A DNA stretch of 64,000 nucleotides from Deltaproteobacteria bacterium. GTDB taxonomy: Bacteria > Myxococcota > JADLHZ01. Positions within the stretch are counted from its first letter, which is position 1, and every line of letters begins with the position of its first letter. The position numbers and the translations under genes are program-made. Location: positions 1 through 64,000 of the forward strand of contig JADLHZ010000004.1 in NCBI GenBank assembly GCA_020848545.1, given 5' to 3'. The notes below the pieces were generated by a model. The model saw nothing but the letters and a program-made list of their open reading frames with translations, had not been told where the DNA came from and did no database searches. Shown in pieces: positions 25,801 through 34,447 of this stretch.

Positions 25801-25829
25801 TTGACGATTGCTGACCGATCGGTCAGGAT
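25801..25829 (+). promoter_or_regulatory. TetR-type operator palindrome over a likely promoter
   Basis: CTGACCGATCGGTCAG at 25811-25826 is a perfect 16-base palindrome of the TGACCG-CGGTCA type bound by TetR-family repressors. TTGACG at 25801-25806 looks like a -35 box and CAGGAT at 25824-25829 is a poor -10 at 17-base spacing, so the palindrome fills the spacer and would block RNA polymerase. No TetR gene is in the window. The start ATG of the hydrolase is only 10 bases further, leaving little leader. Confidence 0.55.
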
Positions 25830-25835
25830 GCGGGC

Positions 25836-27707
25836 ATGCGTGCTCTGCTGACAACCGTGTTTCTTGCCGCGTGCGCGGCGCCCGCACCGATCGATCACGC
25901 GGCGCTACACCCGGCCGGCGGCGCCGAGTGCGACGGCAAGACCGCGTGGCTGTACGCGCCGGAGTCCAAGGAATTGAACGCGTTCCCGGACGACTTCTGG
26001 AGCGAAGACACGCCGGCCGGGCTGCGGCTCGCGATCCGCCCGGACGACAACGTGCGCTTGCCGCGCGCCGCCGTCAGCTTCCGGCAAGCGTTCGTCGACC
26101 TCAACACGCTCGACGGCTTTGGCGTGACGGCCGGAATGGAGCTGATGTTCTCCGGCCCGCTCGATCCCGCGTCGCTGCCGGCGCCGGACGCGACCCCGTC
26201 ATGGAGCGACAGCGTGCTCTTGTTCGCGCTCGATGCGCCGGGCGACCCGATCGCGGTCGACCTGAAGCTCGTCGACGATCCGGGCGACCAGGTGATGATC
26301 GTCTCACCGCGCGCGCCGCTCTCGCCGCGAACGCGCTACGGCCTCGCCGTCACCCGCGCCGTTCTAGCGGCGGACGGGGGCTGCGTGCGCCAGTCGAACA
26401 CGCTGCGCCAGCTGCTCGCGGGTCGCGGCGCCACACCTGCGCTGCAGCGCTTGCACGCCCGCTACTCCGCGCTCCTCGCCCGCTCCGGCTTCCACCCGGT
26501 CGACCTCAGCGCCGCGATCGTCTTCACCACCGCCAGCACGGTCGACGACAGCGTGGTGATCGCCGACTTCATCGGCCACGCACCGCCGCCGATCGCCAAA
26601 GGCACGTGCGCGGCGCCGGCGTCGGGCGAAGCGTTTCGCCGCTGCGAGGCCACGTACGTCGCGGACGACTTTCGCGTCGATCACCGCGCGATCGATCCCG
26701 CCGATCCGCTCGGCCATCGCACGCCGTACACCGTGCCAGTGAGCGTCTATCTACCGGCGAGCGGCGCTGCCCCCTACCCGACCATCCTGTTCGGCCACGG
26801 CCTCAGCGGCACGCGCAAGAACGCCGACATCCTCGCGCGCGTGGTCGCACCCGAGGGCTACGCGGTCGTTGCGATCGACGCGGTGATGCACGGTGAGCAT
26901 CCGACGCACCGCTCGACCGGAGTCTTCACGCTGCTCGACTTCTTCGCGCTGAACCCGAGCGGTGAAGACAAGCTCGACGGGCTCCAACTGCGCGACAACT
27001 GGCGGCAGGCGACCTTCGACAAGCTGCAGCTCATCGAAGCGCTGCGCGCCGGCTTCGACGTCGACGGCGACGGCGGCTCCGACTTCGACGGCAATCGCTT
27101 GAGCTACTACGGCATCAGCCTCGGCGGCATCATGGGCGCCGAGCTCCTCGCGCTCTCGCCGCACCTCGAAGCCGCAGTGCTCAACGTGCCGGGCGCGCGC
27201 GTGTCGAACATCATCCAAGACGGCGCCATGTTCGCCGTCGTCATCCAAGCGTTTCGCGGCACGGCGTCCGACGGCGAGGTCGCGCGCTTCTTCCCCGTGC
27301 TTCAGACCCTGCTCGATCGCGGCGACTCCGGGGCCTACGCGCGCCACGTCGTCAGCGAGCGCTTGCCCATCGCCGCCGCACGCACGCCGCGCGTCCTGAT
27401 GCAGATGGTCATCGACGACGAGGTCGTGCCGAACACCTCGAACCGCTTCTTCGCGCGCGGGCTCGGGCTGCCGCAAGTCGGCGCCGTGCTCCAGGCGATG
27501 CCGCCGCTCGCAATCGATTCTCTCCCGATCGCGGGCGGCGGCGTCTACCAGTTCGACGTCGTGTGCGAAGGCGCGTGTCCGGGTCGCACGGTGAAAGCGT
27601 CGCACGGCAACACCGCCGCGAACCCGGTCGCCGTTCGCCAAGCCGTGCACTTCATGAAGACCGGCGAGATCATCGACAGCTACCGCGTGCTCGGCGTCAA
27701 ACCGTAG
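25836..27707 (+). CDS. Lipoprotein alpha/beta hydrolase with N-terminal Ig-like region
   Basis: The 623-residue protein starts with a clean lipoprotein signal: TTVFLAAC, lipobox LAAC with Cys13. Residues about 60-240 look like a bacterial Ig-like region of the kind that precedes such hydrolases. The hydrolase domain from about residue 295 has the oxyanion motif FGHGLSG (319-325) and the nucleophile elbow YGISLGG with Ser428. A later DDEVVP near 535 and SHGN near 598 may supply the acid and histidine. It probably acts as an esterase or lipase at the cell surface. It stands alone between divergent and convergent neighbours and appears controlled by the TetR-type site upstream. Confidence 0.82.
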   Translation: MRALLTTVFLAACAAPAPIDHAALHPAGGAECDGKTAWLYAPESKELNAFPDDFWSEDTPAGLRLAIRPDDNVRLPRAAVSFRQAFVDLNTLDGFGVTAGMELMFSGPLDPASLPAPDATPSWSDSVLLFALDAPGDPIAVDLKLVDDPGDQVMIVSPRAPLSPRTRYGLAVTRAVLAADGGCVRQSNTLRQLLAGRGATPALQRLHARYSALLARSGFHPVDLSAAIVFTTASTVDDSVVIADFIGHAPPPIAKGTCAAPASGEAFRRCEATYVADDFRVDHRAIDPADPLGHRTPYTVPVSVYLPASGAAPYPTILFGHGLSGTRKNADILARVVAPEGYAVVAIDAVMHGEHPTHRSTGVFTLLDFFALNPSGEDKLDGLQLRDNWRQATFDKLQLIEALRAGFDVDGDGGSDFDGNRLSYYGISLGGIMGAELLALSPHLEAAVLNVPGARVSNIIQDGAMFAVVIQAFRGTASDGEVARFFPVLQTLLDRGDSGAYARHVVSERLPIAAARTPRVLMQMVIDDEVVPNTSNRFFARGLGLPQVGAVLQAMPPLAIDSLPIAGGGVYQFDVVCEGACPGRTVKASHGNTAANPVAVRQAVHFMKTGEIIDSYRVLGVKP

Positions 27708-27731
27708 CCACCGAATCCCTACCGAATTCCT

Positions 27732-27839
27732 CCCCGGTCCCTTTTCGTCCGAAATCTTCCCCGGTCCCTTTTCGCGAAAAGGGACCGGGGAGCGTCGCGG
27801 CGAAAAGGGACCGGGGAAGATTTCACGGGGAAGATTTCA
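27732..27839. repeat. REP-like nested palindrome between convergent genes
   Basis: CCCCGGTCCCTTTTCG occurs at 27732-27747 and 27759-27774, and its exact reverse complement at 27775-27790 and 27801-27816. The inner pair makes a perfect 32-base palindrome at 27759-27790. A longer 24-base arm pair, 27751-27774 with 27801-27824, is also perfect. GGGGAAGATTTCA repeats directly at 27813-27825 and 27827-27839, the last overlapping the stop of the minus-strand glycosyltransferase. It probably serves as a bidirectional terminator; it also looks like a mobile extragenic palindrome. Confidence 0.85.
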
Positions 27840-29378
27840 GCGCCAGCGGCCGTCGGCGACGAGGCGGGAGAAGCTCGGGCTCACGTAGGGATCGTGGGCG
27901 ACGCGGTCCTCGTACGCCGTGAGGAACGCCCGCTCTTCGCGCATGTCGACGCGGGCGCCGCGCGACTTCGACTCGTGGTGCACGAGCGTGACGTGCGGCG
28001 TGTAGACCGTGCGCCACCCGTGCTGCTCGAGGCGTAAACAGAGATCGAGATCGTTGAACGCCACCTTGTACTTCTTCTCGTTCATGCCCGAGACGGCGCG
28101 CCACTTGCGCCGCTCGATCATCAGACACGCGCCGGTGACCGCAGACAGATTACGCAAGACCCGCAGCTCGCCGCCGTGCCCCGCGTGGTCTTCGCCGAGA
28201 CCGGCGTAGGCGTGCGCCGCGAGGCCGGCGACGCCGAGCCAAACGCCGGCGTGCTGTAGCGTGCGATCGGGATAGAGCAGCTTGCAGCCGACGGCGCCGA
28301 CGTCTTTTTGCGCCGCGAGCTCCATCAGCGGCTCGAGCCAGTCGTCGTGCAACACCTCGGTGTCGTTGTTCAGGAGCAAGAGGTGCGAGCCGGTGGCGTC
28401 GCCGGCCCCGCGGTTGTTGAGCGCCGCGAAGTTGAACGGACCGGGCAGCGGCAGCACCGAGACGTTCGCGCGCTGCGTCCACTTGCCGACGATCGCCGCG
28501 GTGCGAGGCTCGAGGCTGCCGTTGTCGAGCAAGCGCACGTCGAAGCGGCGCGGATCCGTGTGCGCGAACACCGAGTCGAGGCAGCGATCGAGGAGCTCCG
28601 GCTGATCGCGAAACGGGATGAGCACGCTCGCACGGGCGGCTTTCGGTAACGGAAAACGCGCGCGCCAGCCGCCGCTCGCCTCGACGATCTCGGCCGGGCC
28701 CGACTCACGCGCGACGTCCATGCAGCCCGCACGCGAGAGCGGTCCGTGCGCATGCACGAGCGGCACGGCGATGTGCTCGGCGCGGCGCACCCGATCACGC
28801 ACATGCAGCGCGATGGCATACAACGTCGCCTCGGCGCTGGCCCCGATCGGCGGCGAGAACCCGGCGAGCAAGGTGTCGCGCACGAGAAACGCCGGCAGAA
28901 GATAGGGATCTTCCAGCAAGCGCGCCGGCGACCACGCGGGCAGAAAGCGCGGCCTCGCCAGGCGACCGCCGGCGTCGCGCTCATCGTGATCGCAAGTGAC
29001 GACGTCGGCGCCGCGCGCAAACGCCGCCGCGAAGAGCCGCTCGGCCCCGGGCTCCACCTCGTCGCCCGCGCGCACGAAGAGCGTGGCCGACGGCGACTGC
29101 TTCGGCTCCGGCGCGAAGGCACCGCCGCGCACGAAGACGATGCGCACGTCCTCGGCGCCGGCCGCGTCGGCGCGCTTCCACTCCTTGGCGAAACGCGACT
29201 TCTGCCGCCGCAGCCAGCGCGCGTAGGCCTTCGGATCATCCTGCGCCGCCGGAGGATCGCCTTTGCTGCGCACCTTGCGAACGAGCCGCGCCGTCAGCTC
29301 CTTCCACTCGCCGGACACGAGCAGCTGGCCCGCGCGCAGCGCCCGTGTGGCGACGAGGCTCGTCCTCTTCCGCGTCAT
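27837..29378 (-). CDS. GT2 glycosyltransferase with N-terminal extension
   Basis: From ATG 29378 (overlapping the upstream stop as ATGA) the product is 513 residues. The first 240 contain a degenerate glycan-related domain. The GT-A catalytic domain begins ASVLIPFRDQPELLDRCL, with LLLLNNDTEVLHDDWLEPL as the metal motif and VAFNDLDLCLRLEQHGWR as the acceptor-side ED-like motif. This family (rhamnosyl/O-antigen GT2, often in tandem-domain proteins such as the one at 32530-34377) builds surface polysaccharide backbones. It is last in a four-gene run with DUF2304 and two further GT2 genes. Confidence 0.87.
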   Translation of the reverse strand: MTRKRTSLVATRALRAGQLLVSGEWKELTARLVRKVRSKGDPPAAQDDPKAYARWLRRQKSRFAKEWKRADAAGAEDVRIVFVRGGAFAPEPKQSPSATLFVRAGDEVEPGAERLFAAAFARGADVVTCDHDERDAGGRLARPRFLPAWSPARLLEDPYLLPAFLVRDTLLAGFSPPIGASAEATLYAIALHVRDRVRRAEHIAVPLVHAHGPLSRAGCMDVARESGPAEIVEASGGWRARFPLPKAARASVLIPFRDQPELLDRCLDSVFAHTDPRRFDVRLLDNGSLEPRTAAIVGKWTQRANVSVLPLPGPFNFAALNNRGAGDATGSHLLLLNNDTEVLHDDWLEPLMELAAQKDVGAVGCKLLYPDRTLQHAGVWLGVAGLAAHAYAGLGEDHAGHGGELRVLRNLSAVTGACLMIERRKWRAVSGMNEKKYKVAFNDLDLCLRLEQHGWRTVYTPHVTLVHHESKSRGARVDMREERAFLTAYEDRVAHDPYVSPSFSRLVADGRWR

Positions 29379-29722
29379 GACTTCGGCGTCGTCTCGGCGC
29401 CGTGCAGCGCGACGGCGCGGGTGAGATCGGCGATGCGCTTCTGCTCCTCCCACCGCGTGTAGCGCGACACGATCGACTCGCGCACGAGCCACACGATCAG
29501 CGGGTAGACGACGAAGTCGACGCCACGGCCGACGCCGAAGAAGTTCGCGAACTCCTGCGCCACGGTCGGCACCGCGACGAAGCAGCCGCCGACGAAGAAC
29601 ACCATGAGCTCGAACCAGAACAAGCGACGCAGGCGGCGCCCGAACTTCAGCCAGTCGAGCGTGAGCAAGACGCCGATGAACGCGAGGAGCGAGAGTGCGT
29701 AGAGGCCGAGCCCGACGTGCAT
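29375..29722 (-). CDS. DUF2304 family small membrane protein
   Basis: The 115-residue protein has three hydrophobic segments (LYALSLLAFIGVLLTLDWL, FWFELMVFFVGGCFVAVP and VDFVVYPLIVWLVRE) followed by a basic cytoplasmic tail beginning SRYTRWEEQKRIADLTR. These match DUF2304 (PF10066), a small protein repeatedly found next to GT2 polyprenyl-phosphate transferases and presumed to be a membrane partner. Start and stop both overlap their neighbours (TAATG upstream, ATGA downstream), so it is made together with the GT2 at 29722-30441. Confidence 0.9.
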   Translation of the reverse strand: MHVGLGLYALSLLAFIGVLLTLDWLKFGRRLRRLFWFELMVFFVGGCFVAVPTVAQEFANFFGVGRGVDFVVYPLIVWLVRESIVSRYTRWEEQKRIADLTRAVALHGAETTPKS

Positions 29723-30441
29723 TAGGATCTCCGCGTGCCGAAGAAATAACCGTAGAGCAAGTCGATGATGATCTGCAGCGCCCCGAGCGACGACTGCCCC
29801 TTCTGCAAGGTCTCCGCGCTGTAGCGGATCGACACCGCGACCTCGGCGATCTTCAGATCGTGCTCGGCGACGCGCTGCTTGATCTCGGTCGCATGCGCCA
29901 TCCGACCCTGCTCGATGCGCACGACCGCGAGCGCGTCGCGGCTGAACGCTCGGTAGCCATTGTGCGCGTCGGCGAGGGCCAGGCCGGTGATCGCGTATTC
30001 GAAGAAGCGCGCGCCGGCGAGCACCACGCGGCGCGTCGCCGGCACGTTCGAGTCGCCGGCGAAGCGGTTGCCGAACGCGACGTCGGCGCCGCCCGCGATC
30101 GCGGCCACGAACGCGTCGAGGTTCTCCGGCGCGTGCTGGCCGTCCGAGTCCATCGTCACGTAGGCGTCGAAGCCCGGCTCGTGCTTCAGCGCCTTTAGCC
30201 GCGCCGTCTCGAGGGCGCCGCCTTGGCCGAGGTTGATCGGATGGCGCATCAGCGTGACGACGAAGCCGGGCTCGGTGATCGCGGCGATCTCCGAGCGATC
30301 CACGCGCGCGGCGCCGCCGTCGTCGACGAGAAACACGTGCACCTCGTGCCGCCCGCGGGTCTTCTCGCGCAGGTTCACGAGCGTGGCAAAGAGCCGCGCG
30401 CCCTCGTTGTACGCCGGCATCAAGATCGCGACGCGACTCAC
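29722..30441 (-). CDS. GT2 glycosyltransferase, DPM1-like, partner of DUF2304
   Basis: GTG 30441 overlaps the upstream stop (GTGA), giving 239 residues that begin directly on the catalytic fold: RVAILMPAYNEGARL, FLVDDGGAARVD near residue 38, VTMDSDGQHAPENL near residue 85. There are no membrane helices, which fits a dolichol-phosphate mannose synthase-like enzyme whose membrane anchor is the DUF2304 protein encoded immediately downstream. It would transfer a sugar from a nucleotide donor to polyprenyl phosphate. The sugar is unknown. Confidence 0.88.
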   Translation of the reverse strand: MSRVAILMPAYNEGARLFATLVNLREKTRGRHEVHVFLVDDGGAARVDRSEIAAITEPGFVVTLMRHPINLGQGGALETARLKALKHEPGFDAYVTMDSDGQHAPENLDAFVAAIAGGADVAFGNRFAGDSNVPATRRVVLAGARFFEYAITGLALADAHNGYRAFSRDALAVVRIEQGRMAHATEIKQRVAEHDLKIAEVAVSIRYSAETLQKGQSSLGALQIIIDLLYGYFFGTRRS

Positions 30442-31361
30442 GCGAGCGCCCTCGGCAGGATGCGCCGCAGCGCCGTCAAGCGCGTAGCCAAGAAGCGCAC
30501 CTTCTTGCTCGCCGACGCGACGTCGCGGTGAGCGAGATCCGACGCCGCCGCAAACGCGACGCGCAGCTTCAGCACGTTCTTCTTGCGCCCGATCCGCGCG
30601 GCACGATCCCAGCCGCGGGCCTCGGCCTGCCGCGCGAGCGCGTCGTAGAGCCCTGCTTCCTCTTCGAAGCGGCGCAGCCCGCGCGCGTGATCGAGCTCGG
30701 CGTGCCGGCGCCAGCGATACGCGAGCGCGTGCGTGCCAACGATCGTGCCGCCGGCGAACAGGATGCGCGTAGTGAAGTCGAGATCCGGGATCGCCTTCCA
30801 CGTCGCCAAGAAGCGCTCGTCGAAGAGGCGGCTCTTTCGGTAGCAGAGCGCCGGCGCCGTGATGAAGTTGCCACGCAAGAGCGCCATCAAGCCGATCTCG
30901 CCGCGCAGCCGGATCGGTTCCTCTTTCGGCGTCACCCGCTTCTTGTACGCCCCGGCGATCGAACGGACGCGACGGCCGCGCCGATCGATCGTGCTGGCCA
31001 TGCAGAAGCCGAGGCTGGCGTCGGGCGCCCGATCCATCACGCTGAGCAGGGTGCGCGCATAGTCGGGCGCCAGCTCGTCGTCAGCGTGGAGCAAGGTGAC
31101 GAGATCGCTCGTCGCGGCGTCGAGGCAGCGGTTCCAGTTGCCGGCCATCCCGACGTGCGCGTCGTTCCGCTCGTAGCGCATGCGCGGATCAGCATACGAG
31201 GCCACGATCGCCCGCGCCGCATCCCCGTGCGGGCTCTTGTTGTCGACGACGACCAGCGTCCATGCGCTCTCGCTCTGCCGAACGACGCTGTCGATCGCGG
31301 CGCGCAAGAGCTCGGGCGCGGAGTAGAACGGGATCGCAAAGGTGATCTGCGGGTCGGCCAA
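30438..31361 (-). CDS. GT2 glycosyltransferase
   Basis: The start is TTG 31361 (ADPQITFAIPFYSAPELL follows). The 307-residue protein has VVDNKSPHGD near residue 38 and LLHADDELAPDYART as the metal-binding motif near 90. A segment WKAIPDLDFTTRILF provides the D-D motif of the acceptor side, followed by a basic C terminus. This is a soluble backbone or side-chain glycosyltransferase of the type common in O-antigen loci. It is first in the four-gene minus-strand run and divergent from galE (53 bases between). Confidence 0.87.
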   Translation of the reverse strand: MADPQITFAIPFYSAPELLRAAIDSVVRQSESAWTLVVVDNKSPHGDAARAIVASYADPRMRYERNDAHVGMAGNWNRCLDAATSDLVTLLHADDELAPDYARTLLSVMDRAPDASLGFCMASTIDRRGRRVRSIAGAYKKRVTPKEEPIRLRGEIGLMALLRGNFITAPALCYRKSRLFDERFLATWKAIPDLDFTTRILFAGGTIVGTHALAYRWRRHAELDHARGLRRFEEEAGLYDALARQAEARGWDRAARIGRKKNVLKLRVAFAAASDLAHRDVASASKKVRFLATRLTALRRILPRALA

Positions 31362-31414
31362 AGCACGACGCGGGTAGCATGCACCAGGCGCGCGATGCTA
31401 CATCCGCGCTCGTC

Positions 31415-32440
31415 ATGGCACACGTGTTCGTCACCGGCGGCGCCGGCTTCATCGGCTCGCACACCGTCCTCGTCCTGCTCGAAGCCGGCCATCGCGTCAC
31501 CGTGCTCGACAATCTGTGCAACGCGTCCGAAGCCGCGCTCGAACGGGTGCGCGCTCTCACCGGGAAGCCGGTCGCGTTCGTGCAGGGCGACGTACGTTCG
31601 CCGCAGGATCTCGATCGCGCGTTGGCCGATCGCCCGGACGCCGTCATCCACTTCGCCGGGCTGAAGGCGGTCGGCGAGTCGGTGGAAAAGCCGCTCGCGT
31701 ACTACGACAACAACGTGAACGGTACGCTCCGCCTCTTGGAAGCGATGGCGCGCGCCGGCTGCAAGCGCATGGTGTTCTCGTCGTCGGCGACCGTCTACGG
31801 CGAGCCCGATGCGCTGCCGATTCGCGAGGACGCCCCGTTGCGCACCACGAACCCCTACGGGCGGACGAAGCTCGTCATCGAGGACATGCTGCGCGACGCC
31901 GCCGCCGCGGACAAGAATCTGCGCGCGGTGATGCTCCGCTACTTCAACCCGGTCGGCGCGCATCCGAGCGGGCAGATCGGCGAAGATCCGCGCGGCGCGC
32001 CGAACAACCTCATGCCCTACGTGATGCAAGTGGCTGTCGGCCGGCGCGACAAGCTGAGCGTCTTCGGCGGCGACTATCCGACCAAAGACGGCACCGGCGT
32101 GCGCGACTACATCCACGTGATGGACCTCGCGCGCGGCCACGTCGCGGCGATCGATCGCATCGTTGCGCTAAACGACGCGCTGCCCTCGCCCTTCGCCGTC
32201 AACCTCGGCACGGGCCGTGGCTACTCCGTGCTCGAGATCGTCAAGGCCGCGAGCGCCGCCGTCGGCCGTGCGCTGCCGTACGCGATCGTCGCGCGTAGGC
32301 CGGGCGACGCGGCCGCGGTGTACGCCGATCCTACGCTCGCGAAGGCGCAGCTCGGGTGGGAAGCGAAGCTCGGGATCGATGAGATGTGCCGCGACGCGTG
32401 GAAGTGGCAACAACAGAACCCGAATGGATACTCCGCCTAA
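31415..32440 (+). CDS. galE: UDP-glucose 4-epimerase
   Basis: From ATG 31415 the 341-residue protein shows the full GalE pattern. FVTGGAGFIGSHT binds NAD; HFAGLKAVGESV, SSSATVYGEPD and NPYGRTK contain the Ser-Tyr-Lys catalytic residues; LRYFNPVGAHPSGQIGEDP and YPTKDGTGVRDYIHVMDL are characteristic. The enzyme interconverts UDP-glucose and UDP-galactose (or the N-acetyl forms), supplying donors for the surrounding glycosyltransferases. It is monocistronic and is followed by an inverted repeat that likely terminates its transcript. Confidence 0.95.
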   Translation: MAHVFVTGGAGFIGSHTVLVLLEAGHRVTVLDNLCNASEAALERVRALTGKPVAFVQGDVRSPQDLDRALADRPDAVIHFAGLKAVGESVEKPLAYYDNNVNGTLRLLEAMARAGCKRMVFSSSATVYGEPDALPIREDAPLRTTNPYGRTKLVIEDMLRDAAAADKNLRAVMLRYFNPVGAHPSGQIGEDPRGAPNNLMPYVMQVAVGRRDKLSVFGGDYPTKDGTGVRDYIHVMDLARGHVAAIDRIVALNDALPSPFAVNLGTGRGYSVLEIVKAASAAVGRALPYAIVARRPGDAAAVYADPTLAKAQLGWEAKLGIDEMCRDAWKWQQQNPNGYSA

Positions 32441-32441
32441 C

Positions 32442-32528
32442 TCGTGGCCGTGAACGTGGCCGTGGCCGTGGCCGAAATCGCCGCGCAGCACATCTCGGCC
32501 ACGTTCACGGCTACGGCCACGGCCACGA
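32442..32528. repeat. GGCCGT-rich 34-base inverted repeat between convergent genes
   Basis: The arms are 32442-32475 and 32495-32528, matching at 29 of 34 positions, with a 19-base loop. Each arm is made of TGGCCG units. It starts one base after the galE stop and ends two bases before the stop of the convergent GT2, so it is well placed as a bidirectional terminator. Its sequence family differs from the other two palindromic blocks in the window. Confidence 0.8.
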
Positions 32529-32529
32529 T

Positions 32530-34377
32530 TCAGACCCCGAAGCGATAGTCCTCGTACTCCAGCGACAAGTTCGGCGAAAAGTACGGATCGCTCGTCAGCA
32601 TCGGCCCCCACCGCGTCTGCATCTTCCGGCGAAACCCATCATCCTTCGCCTTGCCGCGGCTGTATGACTCGTAGTGCACGAGCTGCGCGAGGCCGGTGTA
32701 GACGTTGCGATAGCCCTTCTGGCGCAGGCGCAGGCAGAAATCGACGTCGTTGTAGCTCGTCGGCAGCTCGCGCTCGTCGAGCCCTTGCACCTCGTCGTAA
32801 ACGGCCTTTCGCACCATGAGGCACGCGCCGGTCACCGCGCTCACGTTCGCCGTCGTGCGGACGCTGCCGTAATAGCCGAGGCACTCTTCGCCGTATCCTT
32901 TATACGGATGGCCGGCGACGCCGCCGATGCCGAGCACGATGCCGGCGTGCTGGATCGATCGGTTCGGAAAGAGGAGCAAACAGCCGACGGCGCCGACGCG
33001 GGCCTTCTGCGCGTGAACGAGCATCTGCTCGAGCCAATCGGCCGACTCGACCTCGATGTCGTTGTTCAAGAGCAAGAGCACGTCGCCCGTCGCATGACGC
33101 GCGCCGAGGTTGTTCAACGCCGAGTGGTTGAAGGGGTTGTCATCGCGCAAGCAAACGGCGTTTCGGTGGTGCGAGACGAAGCGCTCGACGCCGTCGCGGG
33201 TCTCCTCCTCCTTCGAGCCGTTGTCGACGAGCACGATCTCGTAGTTCAAATAGCTCGACTTGCCGACGATGCTGTCGAGGCAGCGCTGCGTCACGTCCCA
33301 CGCGTCGCGAAACGGAATGATGATCGACACCTTAGGCGCCGGGCCGAGCACACCGCCCCTGCCGATCTTGTAGCCGAGCGCGAAGGTGCCGGGCGCGAGG
33401 CCGTCTTCTACGTGTACGTCGCAGCCGTCGCGGCCGTCTTGGTGATCGGTCTGCACAGCGAGCCCACGCCGCACGAGCGCGGTCCGCAGCGCGCGCTTGG
33501 CCGCTTCGTTCGCGTAGGGCTTGGCGTCATAGCGCTCGGTCGTCGAGCCGGGGATCACGCGCCAGTGGTAGAGCACCTTTGGCACGTGGGCGATCGCCTC
33601 GGTCTTCTCCATGAGCCGCAGCGCGAGATCGAAGTCCTGCGCGCCGTCGAAGCCCGCGCGAAAGCCGCCGGCGCGGCGCACGAGCTCGGTGCGCATCACT
33701 TGCAGGTGGTTCGTGTACATGCCGCTCATCAGCCGCTCCGGCGAAAAGTCCGGCTTGAAGAACGGTGAGAAGCGCTTTCCGTCCAGGCGCTCGAGCACGA
33801 AGTCCGAGTACAGCCACTCCGCCTGCGTCTCGTGCTGCGCGAGGATCATCTCGGCGATCGCCGAGGGGGTGAGCGCGTCGTCGTTGTCGAGGAGCGCGAT
33901 GAACTCGCCCTTGGCTGCGTCGAGCGCCGTCTGCGTCGCTGCAGAGATGCCGCCGTTCTCTTCGCGGTAGACGACGCGCACGCGCTCGTCACGCAGCGAT
34001 GCGTCGTGCAGCGTCGGGCGAATGTGCGGCGCCGTCGAGCCGTCGTCGACGAGCACGTGCTCGACGCGGGTGTAGACCTGCGCCCGCACGCTCTCGATGC
34101 ACGCGATGAGCAGCGCTTTGTCCACGTTGTAGACGGGCGTCAGCACACTGACGAGCGGCCGCTCCGGCAGCCGATCGAGCGCACGCAGCAGCACCTCGGC
34201 CGATCGCTCCGGGTGCGCCGCCTCCCACGCGGCGTAGAACTTCGGGTTCTCGGGATCGAAGCCGCCGAAGACCCGCGCGCCCTGCTTCACCACGCGATCG
34301 GCGATGCCGGCAAAGTCGCCCCGGCGGACGAGCCCGGCCATCGTCTTCCACTTGCGCTGCAAATTGGCTAACGCCAC
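32530..34377 (-). CDS. Tandem-domain GT2 glycosyltransferase
   Basis: The 615-residue protein has two GT-A domains. The first, about residues 75-320, has VLTPVYNVDKALL, LVDDGST and LLDNDDALTPSAIAEM. The second, about 355-600, has SIIIPFRDAWDVTQRCL, LLLLNNDIEVESADWLEQM and YNDVDFCLRLRQKGYR. Such fused GT2 enzymes often make an alternating polymer such as a rhamnan, each domain adding a different linkage. That fits the full dTDP-rhamnose pathway nearby. It is divergent from rmlB by 70 bases. Confidence 0.88.
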   Translation of the reverse strand: MALANLQRKWKTMAGLVRRGDFAGIADRVVKQGARVFGGFDPENPKFYAAWEAAHPERSAEVLLRALDRLPERPLVSVLTPVYNVDKALLIACIESVRAQVYTRVEHVLVDDGSTAPHIRPTLHDASLRDERVRVVYREENGGISAATQTALDAAKGEFIALLDNDDALTPSAIAEMILAQHETQAEWLYSDFVLERLDGKRFSPFFKPDFSPERLMSGMYTNHLQVMRTELVRRAGGFRAGFDGAQDFDLALRLMEKTEAIAHVPKVLYHWRVIPGSTTERYDAKPYANEAAKRALRTALVRRGLAVQTDHQDGRDGCDVHVEDGLAPGTFALGYKIGRGGVLGPAPKVSIIIPFRDAWDVTQRCLDSIVGKSSYLNYEIVLVDNGSKEEETRDGVERFVSHHRNAVCLRDDNPFNHSALNNLGARHATGDVLLLLNNDIEVESADWLEQMLVHAQKARVGAVGCLLLFPNRSIQHAGIVLGIGGVAGHPYKGYGEECLGYYGSVRTTANVSAVTGACLMVRKAVYDEVQGLDERELPTSYNDVDFCLRLRQKGYRNVYTGLAQLVHYESYSRGKAKDDGFRRKMQTRWGPMLTSDPYFSPNLSLEYEDYRFGV

Positions 34378-34447
34378 GGCGCGTGCACGCTGTCATCTTC
34401 AACGCTTGCTTGCAAACCTTCGGCGCCCTCTAGTAGCAGCCGGCCCC

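Noticed and set aside
25801-25836. Leaderless transcript from TTGACG/CAGGAT
   Set aside because: The -10 is poor and no start site can be read from sequence alone, so the site is listed only as a probable promoter/operator.
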